A DNA stretch of 64,000 bases, from the NCBI RefSeq assembly GCF_029894335.1, contig NZ_JARXZC010000002.1, positions 62,001 through 126,000 on the forward strand, read 5' to 3'. Below, in pieces: positions 63,306-64,000 of the stretch. The notes beneath the pieces were generated by a model, which was not told the origin of the DNA, did no database searches, and saw nothing but the letters and a program-made list of their open reading frames with translations. The stretch comes from Kitasatospora sp. MAP5-34. GTDB lineage: Bacteria; Actinomycetota; Actinomycetes; Streptomycetales; Streptomycetaceae. The position numbers and the translations under genes were made by a program. Every line of letters begins with the position of its first letter. The stretch's first letter is position 1.

Positions 63306-63672
63306 GTGACCGACCTCGCGTCCTGTGGCCCAGCCCTTCTCGCCGGTACCGCCAAGGCAATGATCGACGCCCAGCAGGAATGCGGTGCCCCGCTGACGCG
63401 GGAGCTGGCGGAACAGCTCATCGCGCAGAGTCTGCACGCCCTGAGCCGATTGGTCGGTCAAGGGGCCTGCTTGGTTGGACGACATCGTGCACCGCTTCGC
63501 GGTTCCCGGTGGCAACACCGCTGCCGCTCTCGACGCCGCCCGGAACGGACTCGCCACGGCATGGCGTGCCGCATTCGAGGCGACGGCGGACAACGAACAG
63601 TCCAAGCCGAGGCCGCAGCTCGGGGGAGGGCGAGTTGAATCTGCCCGCCCCACCAGCACACGCCTGCGATGA
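63306..63672 (+). pseudogene. Frameshifted remnant of a pyrroline-5-carboxylate reductase-like protein
   Basis: Frame 1 gives VTDLASCGPALLAGTAKAMIDAQ ... ELAEQLIAQSLHALSRLV, equivalent to the dimerisation-domain start of ProC (SGSGPAYVF...). After a shift near 63460 the next frame gives GPAWLDDIVHRFAVPGGNTAAAL ... WRAAFEATADNEQ, equivalent to the ProC C-terminus with its PGGTT motif. The N-terminal NADPH domain is not found upstream; an in-frame TGA lies at 63273. It is therefore a 5'-truncated, frameshifted relic (or carries a sequencing error). The ~250 bases from the tRNA-Val to this point hold no intact gene. Confidence 0.65.
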
Positions 63673-63893
63673 CGCCTACTGCCGGACGCCCTTGTCCGAC
63701 GCCTGGACGCGGCCTCTGCACCGACCGAAAAGCCGTGGATCGCCTGCGCGGATGGGTGGAGGGAGTCCAACGTCGGTGTGTGAAGCCAAAGATGGCTGTC
63801 GCGTCGGGACGACGACGGGGCGCGGGTCTGCCGGAGCGTATGGCAGTGCGGTGATCGCCACCTGTGGCCTTCTCGGTCCTCGGCGGCGCCAGG

Positions 63894-64000
63894 TCAGGAG
63901 GGATGCTGCGCCGGGCGGTAGCGCTGGAGGTTTCCGCCGACCTGGTCCAGGTAGGGCCGGATGGCGGCGAGCCTGGCCTGGTCCTGCTTCTGCACCACCC
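63894..64000 (-). CDS. Possible 3' end of a gene running off the window
   Basis: On the minus strand an open frame enters at the window end and stops at 63894 after QARLAAIRPYLDQVGGNLQR and YRPAQHPS. The helical, well-mixed composition looks coding, but only ~35 codons are visible and no family can be named. Confidence 0.35.
   Translation of the reverse strand, partial: VVQKQDQARLAAIRPYLDQVGGNLQRYRPAQHPS

Noticed and set aside
63676..63861. Short open frames near the right end as small genes
   Set aside because: Arg/Pro-rich on both strands, no ribosome sites; they fall in the degraded stretch after tRNA-Val.

Overview
High-GC actinobacterial chromosome, almost certainly Streptomycetaceae (Streptomyces or Kitasatospora). 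The evidence is many GTG starts with GGAGG-type ribosome sites, the gene order dgt-dnaG-principal-type sigma factor (hrdA-like), the fabD-fabH-acpP-fabF block with a PucR/FasR regulator beside it, a homodimeric aceE, DUF3145 and DUF3052 genes, and a TerD/DUF475 cluster. No rRNA, CRISPR array, intact prophage or large biosynthetic cluster is visible. Four tRNA genes are present: two identical Asn-GTT, one CAT, one Val-TAC.

Layout. 1-10 kb: pyruvate phosphate dikinase, a secreted guanyl-specific RNase, a calpain-like cysteine protease, a GNAT acetyltransferase, a PAC2 protein, an SGNH lipoprotein esterase and a dGTPase. 10-15 kb: DNA primase, an HrdA-like sigma factor and glutamate decarboxylase. 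15-20 kb: an OmpR-type two-component system divergent from a secreted PepSY-like protein, with a phased CTTCAG array between them, then a translationally coupled glycosyltransferase and polysaccharide deacetylase. 20-25 kb: a xylulokinase-type FGGY kinase, tRNAs and two paralogous secreted trypsin-like proteases. 24.8-25.7 kb is a decayed insertion scar with an ISL3-type transposase fragment. 25.7-32 kb is an envelope region: RDD membrane protein, NodB deacetylase, a Lys/Asp-repeat surface protein beside a class F sortase, a D-cysteine desulfhydrase-like enzyme and an LCP cell-wall ligase. 32-34 kb: a MarR regulator divergent from an oxidoreductase-Ohr pair. 34-40 kb: the type II fatty-acid operon. 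40-49 kb: pirin, serine hydrolase, MerR-aldo/keto reductase operon, TIGR03086 protein, WYL regulator, secreted alpha/beta hydrolase, TetR and a PknB-like kinase. 49.5-52.3 kb: aceE. 52.9-60.9 kb: DUF3052, AhpE-type peroxiredoxin, then a four-member TerD-superfamily cluster with DUF475 and DUF2637 membrane proteins. 61-63 kb: a DUF4442 thioesterase-like protein and a long coiled-coil protein, then tRNA-Val followed by a frameshifted proC-like remnant.

Signals beyond the gene list: (i) short tandem duplications lying on or just after stop codons at about ten unrelated genes; (ii) two copies of a roughly 80-bp imperfect palindrome, each filling a convergent intergenic gap; (iii) several clear operator-like palindromes (MarR, MerR, WYL, TetR loci and a TTACTCGCGAGTAA site upstream of the DUF4442 gene); (iv) a pair of ACCGATCGGT palindromes between convergent genes where no promoter is expected; (v) the sortase/repeat-protein pair, whose candidate substrate has no recognisable LPXTG.
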